64,000 nt of DNA from an uncultured Clostridia bacterium (lineage in GTDB: Bacteria; Bacillota; Clostridia; Oscillospirales; Ruminococcaceae). The notes below the pieces were generated by a model that searched no databases, had not been told where the DNA came from, and saw only the letters and a program-made list of their open reading frames with translations. The stretch is taken from the NCBI GenBank assembly GCA_947627875.1, contig CANQXS010000001.1, positions 124,001 through 188,000 of the forward strand, written 5' to 3'. The position numbers and the translations under genes are program-made. Below are positions 27,047 to 36,147 of this stretch, one piece after another (the first letter of the stretch is position 1; each line of letters starts with the position of its first letter).

Positions 27047-27290
27047 ATCAAATCGACTGTGACGGGAGCAAGTAGCCCCGGCGTGTCCGCTTAAGAGAGC
27101 TTTCGGAAGGTGCGAGAAAGCGCGGCAGCCCCGTGTGAATACGTCCCCGAGTCCGTGTCCCGAACCTTAGGCAGTAGGGATATGCGGGTGCGCCCGTTAA
27201 AGCGCCCAAGAGGCAGGCTTAGGCCTGTAAACTGAGGTGGTACCGCGGTATTTATCGCCCTCTGACCGTTAAAGGTCGGAGGGCGTTTTG
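27047..27290 (+). promoter_or_regulatory. T-box riboswitch (Tyr) controlling tyrS
   Basis: Classic tRNA-sensing leader. Stem I contains the AAGAGAG motif near 27092 and a specifier loop GAATACG with UAC (Tyr) at 27140-27142. The conserved T-box sequence GGTGGTACCGCGG lies at 27236-27248. The terminator GCCCTCTGACC/GGTCGGAGGGC with GTTTT (27257-27289) competes with the antiterminator. Uncharged tRNA-Tyr pairing with the specifier and the T-box would allow tyrS expression. The Tyr specifier agrees with the downstream gene. Confidence 0.95.
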
Positions 27291-27319
27291 ATTATGAAAA
27301 AATTATAAGGAGAATAAAT

Positions 27320-28519
27320 ATGGGAATTTACGAAGAACTCAAAGAAAGAGGACTTATCGCTCAGGTGACCGACGAGCCGCTTATCCGCGAGCTTGTCAAC
27401 AGCGGAAAGGCGACCTTTTACATCGGCTTCGACTGCACCGCCGACAGCCTGACCGCGGGGCATTTTATGGCGTTAACGCTTATGAAGCGCCTACAGATGG
27501 CGGGAAACAAGCCTATAGCGCTCATCGGCGGCGGAACGACGATGATAGGCGACCCTTCGGGCAGAAGCGATATGCGCAAAATGCTCACCCGCGAGGATAT
27601 CGACCACAACGCCGAGTGCTTTAAAAAGCAGATGTCCCGCTTTATAGAATTCGGCGAGGGCAAGGCGGTCATGGTAAACAACGCCGACTGGCTCTTAAAT
27701 CTCAATTATGTCGACCTGCTCAGAGAGGTCGGAGCCTGCTTCTCAGTCAACAATATGCTCAGAGCAGAGTGCTATAAGCAGAGAATGGAAAAGGGTCTAT
27801 CGTTCCTCGAATTCAACTATATGATAATGCAGTCCTACGACTTCTATTATCTGTTCAAAAATTACGGCTGCAATCTCCAGTTCGGCGGCGACGACCAGTG
27901 GTCAAATATGCTCGGAGGAACCGAGCTTATCCGACGCAAGCTCGGCAAGGACGCCAGCGCGATGACCATAACCCTTTTAACCGACTCGAACGGAATGAAG
28001 ATGGGCAAGACCGCCGGCAACGCCGTCTGGCTCGACGCCGAGAAGACCCCGCCCTACGATTTCTTCCAGTATTGGAGAAACGTAGCCGACGCCGACGTTA
28101 TAAAGTGCATCAAGATGCTCACCTTCCTGCCTCTCGACGAGATCCGCGAAATGGAAAAGTGGGAGGGCAGTCAACTCAATAAAGCCAAGGAGATCCTTGC
28201 CTATGAGCTCACAAAGCTCGTTCACGGCGAGGAGGAGGCTCAAAAAGCCCTCGAAGCCGCGCGCGCAGTCTTCGGCGGCTCGGGCTCGAGCGAGAATATG
28301 CCCACCGTCGAGTTCGAGACCTCTGAGGTAAGCGTTATCGACGCGCTCGTCGCGGCGAAGCTCGCCCCCTCAAGAGCCGAGGCAAGAAGGCTTATCCAGC
28401 AGGGCGGCGTAAGCGTAAACGACGAAAAAGTCACCGATATTTCTAAGACCGTCGATATTTCGGGCGGAGCCGTTCTCAAAAAGGGCAAGAAGCAGTTTGT
28501 AAAGCTCATTGTGAAATAA
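27320..28519 (+). CDS. tyrS: Tyrosyl-tRNA synthetase
   Basis: Class I synthetase charging tRNA-Tyr. The 399-residue protein has the class I signature as TAGHFMALTLMKRLQ, the tyrosine-binding FLEFNYMIMQSYDF and QFGGDDQWSN, the KMSKS-like motif as KMGKT, and a C-terminal S4 RNA-binding domain (SRAEARRLIQQGGVSVND). AAGGAG precedes ATG 27320. Controlled by the T-box above. No terminator was seen in the 40 bases after the stop. Confidence 0.97.
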   Translation: MGIYEELKERGLIAQVTDEPLIRELVNSGKATFYIGFDCTADSLTAGHFMALTLMKRLQMAGNKPIALIGGGTTMIGDPSGRSDMRKMLTREDIDHNAECFKKQMSRFIEFGEGKAVMVNNADWLLNLNYVDLLREVGACFSVNNMLRAECYKQRMEKGLSFLEFNYMIMQSYDFYYLFKNYGCNLQFGGDDQWSNMLGGTELIRRKLGKDASAMTITLLTDSNGMKMGKTAGNAVWLDAEKTPPYDFFQYWRNVADADVIKCIKMLTFLPLDEIREMEKWEGSQLNKAKEILAYELTKLVHGEEEAQKALEAARAVFGGSGSSENMPTVEFETSEVSVIDALVAAKLAPSRAEARRLIQQGGVSVNDEKVTDISKTVDISGGAVLKKGKKQFVKLIVK

Positions 28520-28562
28520 ATATTAAATTTTTCCCAAGCCCGCCGATATTGCCGTTTTGCAC

Positions 28563-28591
28563 TTGAATTGCTCCCCGAAATGTGTTATACT
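28563..28591 (+). promoter_or_regulatory. Sigma-A promoter for the glycosidase-like lipoprotein gene
   Basis: TTGAAT, 17-base spacer, TATACT. Its -10 end is overlapped by the 19-bp palindrome at 28588-28606. Confidence 0.8.
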
Positions 28592-28606
28592 GTAACAGTT
28601 ACAGTA
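28588..28606 (+). promoter_or_regulatory. 19-bp perfect palindrome across the transcription start (candidate operator)
   Basis: TACTGTAACAGTTACAGTA is a perfect palindrome about a central A. It covers the last bases of the -10 element and the expected start of transcription at about 28598, the usual place for a dimeric repressor. About one quarter of one such site would be expected by chance in a random 64-kb sequence. No regulator gene is adjacent. Confidence 0.6.
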
Positions 28607-28626
28607 AATGTTGGGGGAGGTGCCTT

Positions 28627-30453
28627 ATGAACAGGTTCAGTCGAGTAATATGCGTGATACTCTGCGCGCTTATGCTGAGCTCCTGCGCGCGGCGCGACAA
28701 CGAACCCGTCGCAGCAACCTCTTCCCCGACTGTCGGGATAGAGACCTTCGGGACGATAGCTTCTCCGGAAGCTACTACCGCCCCCGAAACGCTCGACACC
28801 GCAAGCCTCACGGAACCCACCGACGACCTAACTACAACCGCCGAGAGAACAGCACCTGCCGCGACTACGGCTCCCCAAGAAACAACTGCGCCTTCAGAGC
28901 CCGTTTCGGCGGCTTCTCCCGCTTCGGAAGAGGAGCAGAGCGGCTATGAAATCGAGCCCGCCTCGGGAATTATGTATGCTGATTCCGACGTAAACGTCCG
29001 CGAGCTCCCCGACGCCGACAGCGACCGCATAGGTCATCTCAACAAGGGCGACGGCGTTAATATCACGGGCATCGCGTCTAACGGCTGGGTCAGGGTAGAG
29101 TTCAAAAACGGCGAGTATTTCGTCAACGGAAGGTATCTTTCCGCGGAACCCGAACCCGAGGCCGTCACCGAGCCTCCTGCGGAAACCGAGCCGCCTACTA
29201 CACTTACCGAGCCCGAGACGACCGCTCCTACAACGCCCGCGCCCGAGGTCACGACGACCATAACGACGGTCACGACCCCCGAGCCGACGGAATTTTCGCC
29301 CCCGCCCGAGACCATCAACGAGGACCTCGATATCCTTACGGGCTCGAACGGCTATACGGCGCTCAATTATCCCGTCCAAAAGGCGGTATGGTTTGCCTAT
29401 CTCGATATCGACCCGATGCTCAACGGTGCTTCCGAGTCGGCGTTTGCCGAAGCGGTAGGCAAAGCCTTCGACGATGTCGTAAGCCTCGGCTGCAACACCG
29501 TTTACGTCCACGTCAGGGCGTTCGGCGACGCCTATTACTTCTCGCAGTATTACCCCTTTACCGACGCTTACGGCGGGTCTGTCGGCGACGCTCCGCCCTA
29601 CGACCCTCTCTATATAATGATAAACGAGGCTCACAGCCGCGGGCTTTCCTTCCACGCCTGGGTCAACCCGATGCGCGTCGAAAATAAAGAGCAGTTCAGC
29701 GAGATGGACGGCTCTTACGCCCTTAAGCAGTGGTACGATTCCTCCTCGACCAACGGGACCTTCGTCGTTTACGACAAGGATTCCGGATATTACTGGCTCA
29801 GTCCGGCATATCCCGCCGTAAGGCAGCTTATCTGCAACGGCATAGCCGAGATTGTCTCACGTTACAACGTCGACGCCGTTCATATCGACGACTATTTCTA
29901 CCCGACCACCTCGTCCTCCTTTGACAAAGCCGCTTTTGAAGCCTCCGGCGCTTCCGACAGAGCTTCTTGGCGCCGAAGCGTCGTCAGCACACTTGTCGGC
30001 GAGATATACCGCACGATTAAGTCCTGCAACCCGAGCGTTCTGTTCGGCGTTTCCCCGCAGGGAAATGTCGACAACAACCTCGACCATATGTATGCCGACG
30101 TAGTTACCTGGTGCTCGACCGCCGGCTACCTCGATTACATCGTCCCCCAAATATACTACGGCTTTAAGGATAAGCTTTCTTTCGATTCCGCCGCCGAGCG
30201 CTGGGAAGAGCTCGTAACCCTGCCTTATGTCTCGCTCGTATGCGGTATAGCCGCCTATAAGGTCGGGCTCAATTCCGAATGGTCGGGCGGAGACATACTC
30301 TCGCGGCAGACCGCCTATATCTCCGAGTCGGATTCGTTCGACGGAATAGCCTATTACCGCCACGGCTCCCTGTTCGGCTCGGCAAACTCGTCGGATAAGT
30401 GTATGAAAAAGGAGCTTCCCGCTCTTAAGACCGCAATTTCAGATTTTCAGTAG
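28627..30453 (+). CDS. Lipoprotein with SH3b domain and GHL10-type (DUF187, family 10-like) glycosidase barrel
   Basis: A 608-residue surface lipoprotein. Signal and lipobox LSSC lie at about 5-22; Thr/Pro/Glu-rich linkers span about 25-110 and 178-228, with a bacterial SH3 (SH3_3) domain between (DVNVRELPDADSDRIGHL). The rest is a TIM barrel of the GHL10/DUF187 group, marked by NTVYVHVRAFGDAYY, SFHAWVNPMRV, DAVHIDDYFYP and YIVPQIYYGF. Related proteins (YngK type) are thought to act on cell-wall or polysaccharide glycans; the substrate is unproven. ATG 28627 follows GGGGGAGGTG. The next gene, 14 bases on, carries a related but diverged barrel. Confidence 0.85.
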   Translation: MNRFSRVICVILCALMLSSCARRDNEPVAATSSPTVGIETFGTIASPEATTAPETLDTASLTEPTDDLTTTAERTAPAATTAPQETTAPSEPVSAASPASEEEQSGYEIEPASGIMYADSDVNVRELPDADSDRIGHLNKGDGVNITGIASNGWVRVEFKNGEYFVNGRYLSAEPEPEAVTEPPAETEPPTTLTEPETTAPTTPAPEVTTTITTVTTPEPTEFSPPPETINEDLDILTGSNGYTALNYPVQKAVWFAYLDIDPMLNGASESAFAEAVGKAFDDVVSLGCNTVYVHVRAFGDAYYFSQYYPFTDAYGGSVGDAPPYDPLYIMINEAHSRGLSFHAWVNPMRVENKEQFSEMDGSYALKQWYDSSSTNGTFVVYDKDSGYYWLSPAYPAVRQLICNGIAEIVSRYNVDAVHIDDYFYPTTSSSFDKAAFEASGASDRASWRRSVVSTLVGEIYRTIKSCNPSVLFGVSPQGNVDNNLDHMYADVVTWCSTAGYLDYIVPQIYYGFKDKLSFDSAAERWEELVTLPYVSLVCGIAAYKVGLNSEWSGGDILSRQTAYISESDSFDGIAYYRHGSLFGSANSSDKCMKKELPALKTAISDFQ

Positions 30454-30467
30454 TTTTGAGGATAGTT

Positions 30468-33368
30468 ATGAAGAAGTTTGTTTCGCTGCTTCTGGCATTT
30501 GTGATATTCCTTGCGCCTTTTACCGAGGCGGGTATCGCCGCGCCCGTTTTTGCCGATAACTCCGAAAGCGAGCCCGCAGATACCCCTGCCGAGGGCTATA
30601 TCTCCCTGCCCGACAGCATGCGCGCTTCGATAATAACGATAGGCTCCGACTTCTTTACCGACCCGAATCAGTCCGCCGAAACGACTCAGTCCGAAATAGA
30701 CTCAATACTCGACGACTTCGAGAGCTACAGCTTTAATTCAATAATCATCGAAACCTCATACGACGGCGTTATCTACTACGAAATAGGGGAGCAGGTATTT
30801 ACCCACGGCTCTCCGCTTTCTATGCTTATAGATTCCGCCGTCTCCCGCAATTTCTATATTTACATCACCTTCGACATCAACGCCGCGCTTCGCTCCGAAG
30901 AGAGCGACGATCTCGGCGACAAAATAAACTATCTCAGCTACTGCGTCCACAGGCTCACAAACCGCTATCTTATCGACGGCATAATCCTCACCGATTACTA
31001 CGCCGAAAAGGGAGCCGAGAGCTATTCCGAATACCGCCGCAACGGCGCGGGTATAGGCTATGAGCAGTGGCTCTTAGACAACCGGGCTTACCTCTTCGGG
31101 CTCGTCAGCAATGCTATAAAGGCGACCAACAGCTCTATGGCCGTTGGTATCGGGATCGACAACGCCTGGCTCAACGATTCGACCGACCCGCGCGGCTCAG
31201 ATACAAAGGACGACTTTGAAGCCCTTGCCGACGGCTATTCCGACACGAGGGAGTATATCTTAGACGGTCTTGCCGACTTTATGGTGGTATACTGCTACGG
31301 CGGTCTCGAGAGCGTCGAGCTCAAGTTCAAGAGCGTCGTTTCGTGGTGGAGCGACCTCGCCGCCGAGGCGGGAATACCGATGATAGTCAAGCACGCCAAC
31401 GAGCGCACCAGCTCCACCGATTCCCGCTGGGACGTCTCTCAGATTATCAAGCAGATAGACGAGTGCAACAAATACGACGGCTACCGCGGCAGCGTTTTCG
31501 AGTCTTATGAGCAGCTCAAGTCGAACGAGGTCAGCACCGACGCGCTCGTCCGCTACTATGCCGGTCAGATAAACGTGAGCGACCTCTACAGCCGCCTTAA
31601 AATGGTCCTTCCCACCAAGACCGAGTTCACCACCTACGAGCCCACCGTCAAATTCCAGGGCTCCTTCGACTCTAACTTCGACGTTTACTTCAACGGCTCT
31701 CCGATAACCCTCAACGAAGCGGGCAACTTCTACTTCGAGGAGGAGCTCGACGTAGGAATGAACACCTTCACCTTCAAGAACAAGGCGGATACCGTAAGGT
31801 ACCGCATTACAAGAAAGGTCAAGGTCCTACAGAGCATCGAGCCCGCCGAGGGCGCAACGATGTATGTCGAGGGCGAAACGAGGATAGGCGTCAATGTAGT
31901 CGCATACAGCGGCTCTAAAGTCACCGCCACCCTGAACGGCAAGACCATAACCCTTACCGAAGAGGAGATCCGCTCCGACGACCTCGATTCCAACACCAAC
32001 TACACCCACTTCACCGGCTACTTCACGGCTCCCGAGGGAATTGTCGGCGAGGAGCAGGACCTCGGCGTCATAAAGATAAAGGGCAGCTACGGCGACTACA
32101 GCAGCGAGAGCGCCGACGGCTCTAAGGTAATAGTAAACGCCATTTCCCGCTTTGCCGAATCCGCTCAGGTAATAAGGATAAAGCGCGACAACACCCTTAC
32201 CTACGACTACTACACCACCGACAGTATTCCCAACCCGACCTCTCCGAGGCTCCCTGCCGGAACCATAGACTTCCTCGTAAATGCCGTCACCTACAACACC
32301 ACCTTCGAGGGCGTAAAGCAGAGCATCGATTACTACCTCACCGCCTCGGGTCTAAGAATAAAGGCCTCCGACTGCGATCTGACCGACGGCTATACCGTCG
32401 TCAACAACACCGCCGTATTCAGCGGAGCCTACAGCTCGGGCGGCGACACCGTGCTCAATTTCAGACTCGACACTCAGACCCCGTTCACGGTCTCATTCTC
32501 GCCGCTCAGCTACGACAATCCCAACAAGGGCTCATACCTTGTAAGCAACTTCAACCCCGACTATGTTTTGATAACCTTTGATTATCTCTCGAACGTTTCG
32601 GGCGTTCCCGCCTTCTCGGGCGACAGCCTGTTCAGCTCGGGCGAGTGGCAGACGGTAAGCGTAAACGGCGAGCAGAAGTATCAGCTCAAGCTGAGGCTCC
32701 GCAGACCCGGCGTTTATATCGGCTACTCCGCAAAATACGACGGCTCGGGCGGACTTACGATAACCTTCAACGGCTATAACACGAGCATGTACGGGACCGT
32801 GATCGTAGTCGACCCGGGTCATGGCTACAATACCAGCGCCTCAAGCGTCGACCCGGGCGCAGTAGGTCACGTCGTTGAAAACAAGATAAACCTTGCTATC
32901 GCCAAGGAGCTCACCGAGCAGCTCAAAAACGCCGGCGCGACAGTTTATATGCTCCCGAGCGACCGCGAATACATCAGCGTTTACGACCGCTCTGAATACG
33001 CGCGGCGCTACAGCCCCGATATCTATATCTCGGTCCACTGCAACTCAGTCGAAAACGGCGAAGGGGTCAGGGGCGTCGAAGCCTATTACTTCACCCCGTT
33101 CAGTCAGCCGCTTGCGTCGCTCGTGAGTGAAAAGATGGCAAGCTACTACAGAAATAACGTCTACGGCGACGGCAAAAACCGTAACCGCGGCGCTAAATAC
33201 AACTATTTTGCGGTAACTCTTGAGCAGGAATTCGCTTCGATACTCGTCGAGTGCGGATTTGTCACCGACTACAGCGAAGCTATGGCGCTCAACGACCCCG
33301 AACATCAGTCGGGTCTCGCTGGGGCAATAGTAGACGCCGTGTCCGAGTATCTCGCAAGAGCAAGATAA
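30468..33368 (+). CDS. Secreted barrel protein with C-terminal N-acetylmuramoyl-L-alanine amidase (Amidase_3)
   Basis: A 966-residue exported protein. A Sec signal (about 1-34) ends at VFA-D. Residues about 45-330 look like a diverged GHL10 barrel, whose strand motifs follow those of the preceding gene in order (NSIIIETSYDG, IDGIILTDYYAE, SMAVGIGIDN, LADFMVVYCYGG). A beta-rich middle region (about 360-770) suggests Ig-like or cadherin-like domains. The last 190 residues form an Amidase_3 domain with zinc and catalytic residues in VDPGHG, HVVENKIN, ISVHCNS and ILVECGF, cutting the peptide stem from muramic acid. GAGG lies nine bases before ATG 30468. Confidence 0.88.
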   Translation: MKKFVSLLLAFVIFLAPFTEAGIAAPVFADNSESEPADTPAEGYISLPDSMRASIITIGSDFFTDPNQSAETTQSEIDSILDDFESYSFNSIIIETSYDGVIYYEIGEQVFTHGSPLSMLIDSAVSRNFYIYITFDINAALRSEESDDLGDKINYLSYCVHRLTNRYLIDGIILTDYYAEKGAESYSEYRRNGAGIGYEQWLLDNRAYLFGLVSNAIKATNSSMAVGIGIDNAWLNDSTDPRGSDTKDDFEALADGYSDTREYILDGLADFMVVYCYGGLESVELKFKSVVSWWSDLAAEAGIPMIVKHANERTSSTDSRWDVSQIIKQIDECNKYDGYRGSVFESYEQLKSNEVSTDALVRYYAGQINVSDLYSRLKMVLPTKTEFTTYEPTVKFQGSFDSNFDVYFNGSPITLNEAGNFYFEEELDVGMNTFTFKNKADTVRYRITRKVKVLQSIEPAEGATMYVEGETRIGVNVVAYSGSKVTATLNGKTITLTEEEIRSDDLDSNTNYTHFTGYFTAPEGIVGEEQDLGVIKIKGSYGDYSSESADGSKVIVNAISRFAESAQVIRIKRDNTLTYDYYTTDSIPNPTSPRLPAGTIDFLVNAVTYNTTFEGVKQSIDYYLTASGLRIKASDCDLTDGYTVVNNTAVFSGAYSSGGDTVLNFRLDTQTPFTVSFSPLSYDNPNKGSYLVSNFNPDYVLITFDYLSNVSGVPAFSGDSLFSSGEWQTVSVNGEQKYQLKLRLRRPGVYIGYSAKYDGSGGLTITFNGYNTSMYGTVIVVDPGHGYNTSASSVDPGAVGHVVENKINLAIAKELTEQLKNAGATVYMLPSDREYISVYDRSEYARRYSPDIYISVHCNSVENGEGVRGVEAYYFTPFSQPLASLVSEKMASYYRNNVYGDGKNRNRGAKYNYFAVTLEQEFASILVECGFVTDYSEAMALNDPEHQSGLAGAIVDAVSEYLARAR

Positions 33369-33380
33369 GGAGGAAACAAC

Positions 33381-34229
33381 TTGTTTAAAATTCTCGCAAA
33401 GCGCGAATTGAACGCGCAGGTCACCCTTATGGAAATCGAAGCGCCGCTCATCGCGAAAAAGGTCCGCGCAGGGCAGTTCATCATCTTTAGAATAGATGAA
33501 TTCGGCGAGCGCGTTCCGCTTACGGTTGCCGACCGCGACGCCGAAAAGGGGAGCATCACCATTATCTTCCAGAAGGTCGGGCGCTCTACCATTATGCTCG
33601 GAAATCTCAACGAGGGCGATTTCATTCTCGACGTTGTCGGACCTTTGGGCGTCCCGACGGAGATACCCGAGGGCGCGAAAAGAGTCGCCGTTATAGGCGG
33701 AGGCGTCGGCTGCGCGATAGCCTATCCTCAGGCAAAATCGCTCTTTAACTCCGGCGTTGAGGTCGACGTAATCGCGGGCTTCCGCAATAAGGATATCGTA
33801 ATCTTAGAGGACGAAATGCGCGCCGTAAGCAATAATTACTACATCACCACCGACGACGGCAGCTACGGAACCAAGGGCTTCGTAACGAATAAGCTCCAAG
33901 AGCTTATCGACGCAGGAAATCATTACGACGCCGTTATCGCGATAGGACCTGTTCCGATGATGAAATTCGTCTGCGCGGTCACTAAGCCCTACGGAATAAA
34001 AACAATAGTCTCGCTCAACCCGATAATGATAGACGGCACCGGAATGTGCGGCGGATGCAGAGTAAGGGTCGGCGGAAAGATAAAATACGCCTGCGTCGAC
34101 GGACCCGATTTCGACGGTCACGAAGTCGATTTCGACGAGCTTATGAAGCGCAATTCCGCCTATCGAGACATTGAGCAGCACGACCGCGAACATATATGCA
34201 GATTAACGGGAGGTGTCGTAAATGCCTAA
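33381..34229 (+). CDS. nfnA: Ferredoxin-NADP reductase subunit alpha (NfnA-like, FAD and 2Fe-2S)
   Basis: Small subunit of an electron-bifurcating NADH-dependent ferredoxin:NADP oxidoreductase. The 282-residue protein has an FAD-binding beta-barrel (residues 1-95), an NAD-binding domain from VAVIGGGVGCAIAYP, and a C-terminal [2Fe-2S] cysteine cluster in GTGMCGGCRVRV with a later Cys in YACVDGPDFDGHEV. PyrK and sulfide dehydrogenase subunits share this fold, but pairing with the next gene favours NfnA. It starts at TTG 33381 after AAGGAGG and overlaps nfnB by eight bases. Confidence 0.87.
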   Translation: MFKILAKRELNAQVTLMEIEAPLIAKKVRAGQFIIFRIDEFGERVPLTVADRDAEKGSITIIFQKVGRSTIMLGNLNEGDFILDVVGPLGVPTEIPEGAKRVAVIGGGVGCAIAYPQAKSLFNSGVEVDVIAGFRNKDIVILEDEMRAVSNNYYITTDDGSYGTKGFVTNKLQELIDAGNHYDAVIAIGPVPMMKFVCAVTKPYGIKTIVSLNPIMIDGTGMCGGCRVRVGGKIKYACVDGPDFDGHEVDFDELMKRNSAYRDIEQHDREHICRLTGGVVNA

Positions 34230-35613
34230 TATGCAAGCCGAAAAGACCCCTGTCAGAGAGCAGGAGCCGAAGGTAAGAGCACGCAATTTCGAGGAGGTCT
34301 CCTCCTGCTATACCGACGCCGAGGCGCTCAACGAGGCTCAGCGCTGCCTTAACTGCAAGAATAAGCCCTGCGTGAGCGGCTGCCCCGTCGGCGTGAGGAT
34401 TCCCGAATTCATCGAAAAAATACGCGAGGGCGATATCCCCGCCGCTTACGAAATCATCAAGTCTACCAACGGTCTTCCCGCCGTCTGCGGAAGAGTCTGC
34501 CCCCAGGAGTCGCAGTGCGAGTCGAAGTGCGTAAGGGGTATAAAGTGCGAGCCGGTCGGGATCGGCAGGCTCGAGCGCTACTGCGCCGATTATATGGCGG
34601 ATAAGGCTCCGAAGCCCGAAAAGCCCGTCTCCAACGGTCATAAGGTCGCCATAGTCGGCTCGGGTCCTTCGGGACTAAGCTGCGCCTCGGACCTTGCCAA
34701 GCTCGGCTACGAGGTCACCGTTTTCGAGGCGTTCCACACCGCCGGAGGAGTCCTTATGTACGGCATACCCGAGTTCAGGCTCCCGAAAGCTACCGTTCAG
34801 CGCGAGGTCGAGGGGCTCAGGGCTCTCGGCGTCGAAATTAAAACCGATATGGTAATAGGCAAGATACTCTCGGTCGACGAGCTCTTTGAGAGCGGCTATG
34901 AAGCCGTGTTTATCGGCACTGGCGCGGGGTTGCCCAACTTTATGGGAATCGACGGCGAATCGCTCGTGGGCGTTTACTCCGCCAACGAATATCTGACCCG
35001 CACAAACCTTATGAAAGCCTATCTTGACGACTACGACACTCCGATAAACCGCGAAAAGAGAATAGCCGTCGTCGGCGGCGGAAACGTAGCTATGGACGCC
35101 GCGCGCTCGGCTTTGAGGCTCGGAGCGGATAAAGTCTACATTGTATACCGCCGTTCTGCCGACGAAATGCCCGCAAGGCGCGAAGAGGTCTGCCACGCCG
35201 TCGAGGAGGGCATCGAATTCAGATACCTCACTAACCCCGTTGAGATTCTCGGCGACGAAAACGGCAAGGTCAGAGCGCTTAAATGCGTTAAAATGGAGCT
35301 CACCGAGCCCGACCAGAGCGGCAGGCGCGGCGTAAAACCGATAGGGGGCTCCGAGTTCGAGCTCGAGACCGACGCCGTGATTATGGCGATAGGTACTTCT
35401 CCCAACCCGCTTATCCGCTCGACCACAAAGGGTCTCGAGACCAACCGCCGAGGCTGCTTTGTCGTCGACGAGAATATGCTGACCACCCGCGAAGGGGTCT
35501 ATGCCGGCGGCGACGCAGTAACCGGCGCGGCAACTGTAATTTTAGCGATGGGCGCGGGAAAGAGCGCGGCAAAATCGATAGACGAATACATAAAATCGAA
35601 AAATAACCGTTGA
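34222..35613 (+). CDS. nfnB: NADPH-dependent flavoprotein, NfnB / glutamate synthase small-subunit type
   Basis: Partner of the preceding gene. The 463-residue protein has an N-terminal helical domain binding two [4Fe-4S] clusters (cysteines in CLNCKNKPCVSGCPVG and VCGRVCPQESQCESKC), an FAD-binding site in AIVGSGPSGLSCASDL and an NADPH site in IAVVGGGNVAMDAARSALR. The complex couples NADH and NADPH to ferredoxin in strict anaerobes. A free-standing GltD-like role is the alternative, but no glutamate synthase large subunit gene is near. GGGAGGTG precedes ATG 34222. Confidence 0.88.
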   Translation: MPNMQAEKTPVREQEPKVRARNFEEVSSCYTDAEALNEAQRCLNCKNKPCVSGCPVGVRIPEFIEKIREGDIPAAYEIIKSTNGLPAVCGRVCPQESQCESKCVRGIKCEPVGIGRLERYCADYMADKAPKPEKPVSNGHKVAIVGSGPSGLSCASDLAKLGYEVTVFEAFHTAGGVLMYGIPEFRLPKATVQREVEGLRALGVEIKTDMVIGKILSVDELFESGYEAVFIGTGAGLPNFMGIDGESLVGVYSANEYLTRTNLMKAYLDDYDTPINREKRIAVVGGGNVAMDAARSALRLGADKVYIVYRRSADEMPARREEVCHAVEEGIEFRYLTNPVEILGDENGKVRALKCVKMELTEPDQSGRRGVKPIGGSEFELETDAVIMAIGTSPNPLIRSTTKGLETNRRGCFVVDENMLTTREGVYAGGDAVTGAATVILAMGAGKSAAKSIDEYIKSKNNR

Positions 35614-35638
35614 AATTTTTCCCTATCCGTGCTATACT
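35610..35638 (+). promoter_or_regulatory. Sigma-A promoter for yajC
   Basis: TTGAAA, 17-base spacer, TATACT, about 32 bases before the yajC ATG. It overlaps the very end of nfnB. Confidence 0.8.
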
Positions 35639-35669
35639 TAAATAAATCTGAAAATTGGAGGACTTAAAA

Positions 35670-36086
35670 ATGTTTTCATATCTGATTTCAATGACAGCCG
35701 AAGCGCCTGCGGGAGTATCCGCGGCAGGTTCAATCTACACTCTCGGATTTATGATCCTGATGCTCGTGGTTCTCTACTTCATCATGATCCGCCCCCAGCG
35801 CAAGAAGGAAAAGGCTGACGCCGAAATGCGCAAGAACGTCCAGGTCGGCGACGAGATCGAGACCATCGGCGGCATCGTCGGAATAATCACCAAAATCGAA
35901 GAAAAGACGGTAGTCATCGAGACCAGCAGCGACCGCTGCAAAATGAGGATCAAAAAATGGGCTATCGCCACTAACGTCTCTGCCGACGAGGAGGCAAAGA
36001 GCAAGTCTGAAGCTGCCAAGGCGGAAAAAGCCGAAAAGAAGGGCAAAAAAGACAAGGAAGACGACAAGCCGATTGAAAAAGACTGA
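35670..36086 (+). CDS. yajC: Preprotein translocase accessory subunit YajC
   Basis: Small single-pass membrane protein linked to SecDF and the Sec translocon. The 138-residue protein has one membrane segment (FMILMLVVLYFIMI, about 30-45), followed directly by the family hallmark RPQRKKEK and VQVGDEIETIGGIVG. The C-terminus is a Lys/Glu/Ala-rich tail typical of Clostridia. ATG 35670 has GGAGG eight bases before; a reading from TTG 35655 overlaps that site. secD and secF are not adjacent. Confidence 0.93.
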   Translation: MFSYLISMTAEAPAGVSAAGSIYTLGFMILMLVVLYFIMIRPQRKKEKADAEMRKNVQVGDEIETIGGIVGIITKIEEKTVVIETSSDRCKMRIKKWAIATNVSADEEAKSKSEAAKAEKAEKKGKKDKEDDKPIEKD

Positions 36087-36106
36087 TCGTATTCTAAAGA
36101 GCGCGT

Positions 36107-36147
36107 CCCCCGAATATCGTTTAACAAAACGGTGTTCGGGGGTTTTT
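36107..36147 (+). terminator. Terminator after yajC, ending at the next ATG
   Basis: Long stem CCCCCGAA/TTCGGGGG, extended inward by further pairs (CGTTT/AAACG), then TTTTT. The T run abuts the ATG of the next gene at 36148, and the 3' arm of the stem contains that gene's only possible ribosome binding site (GGGGG). Confidence 0.85.
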
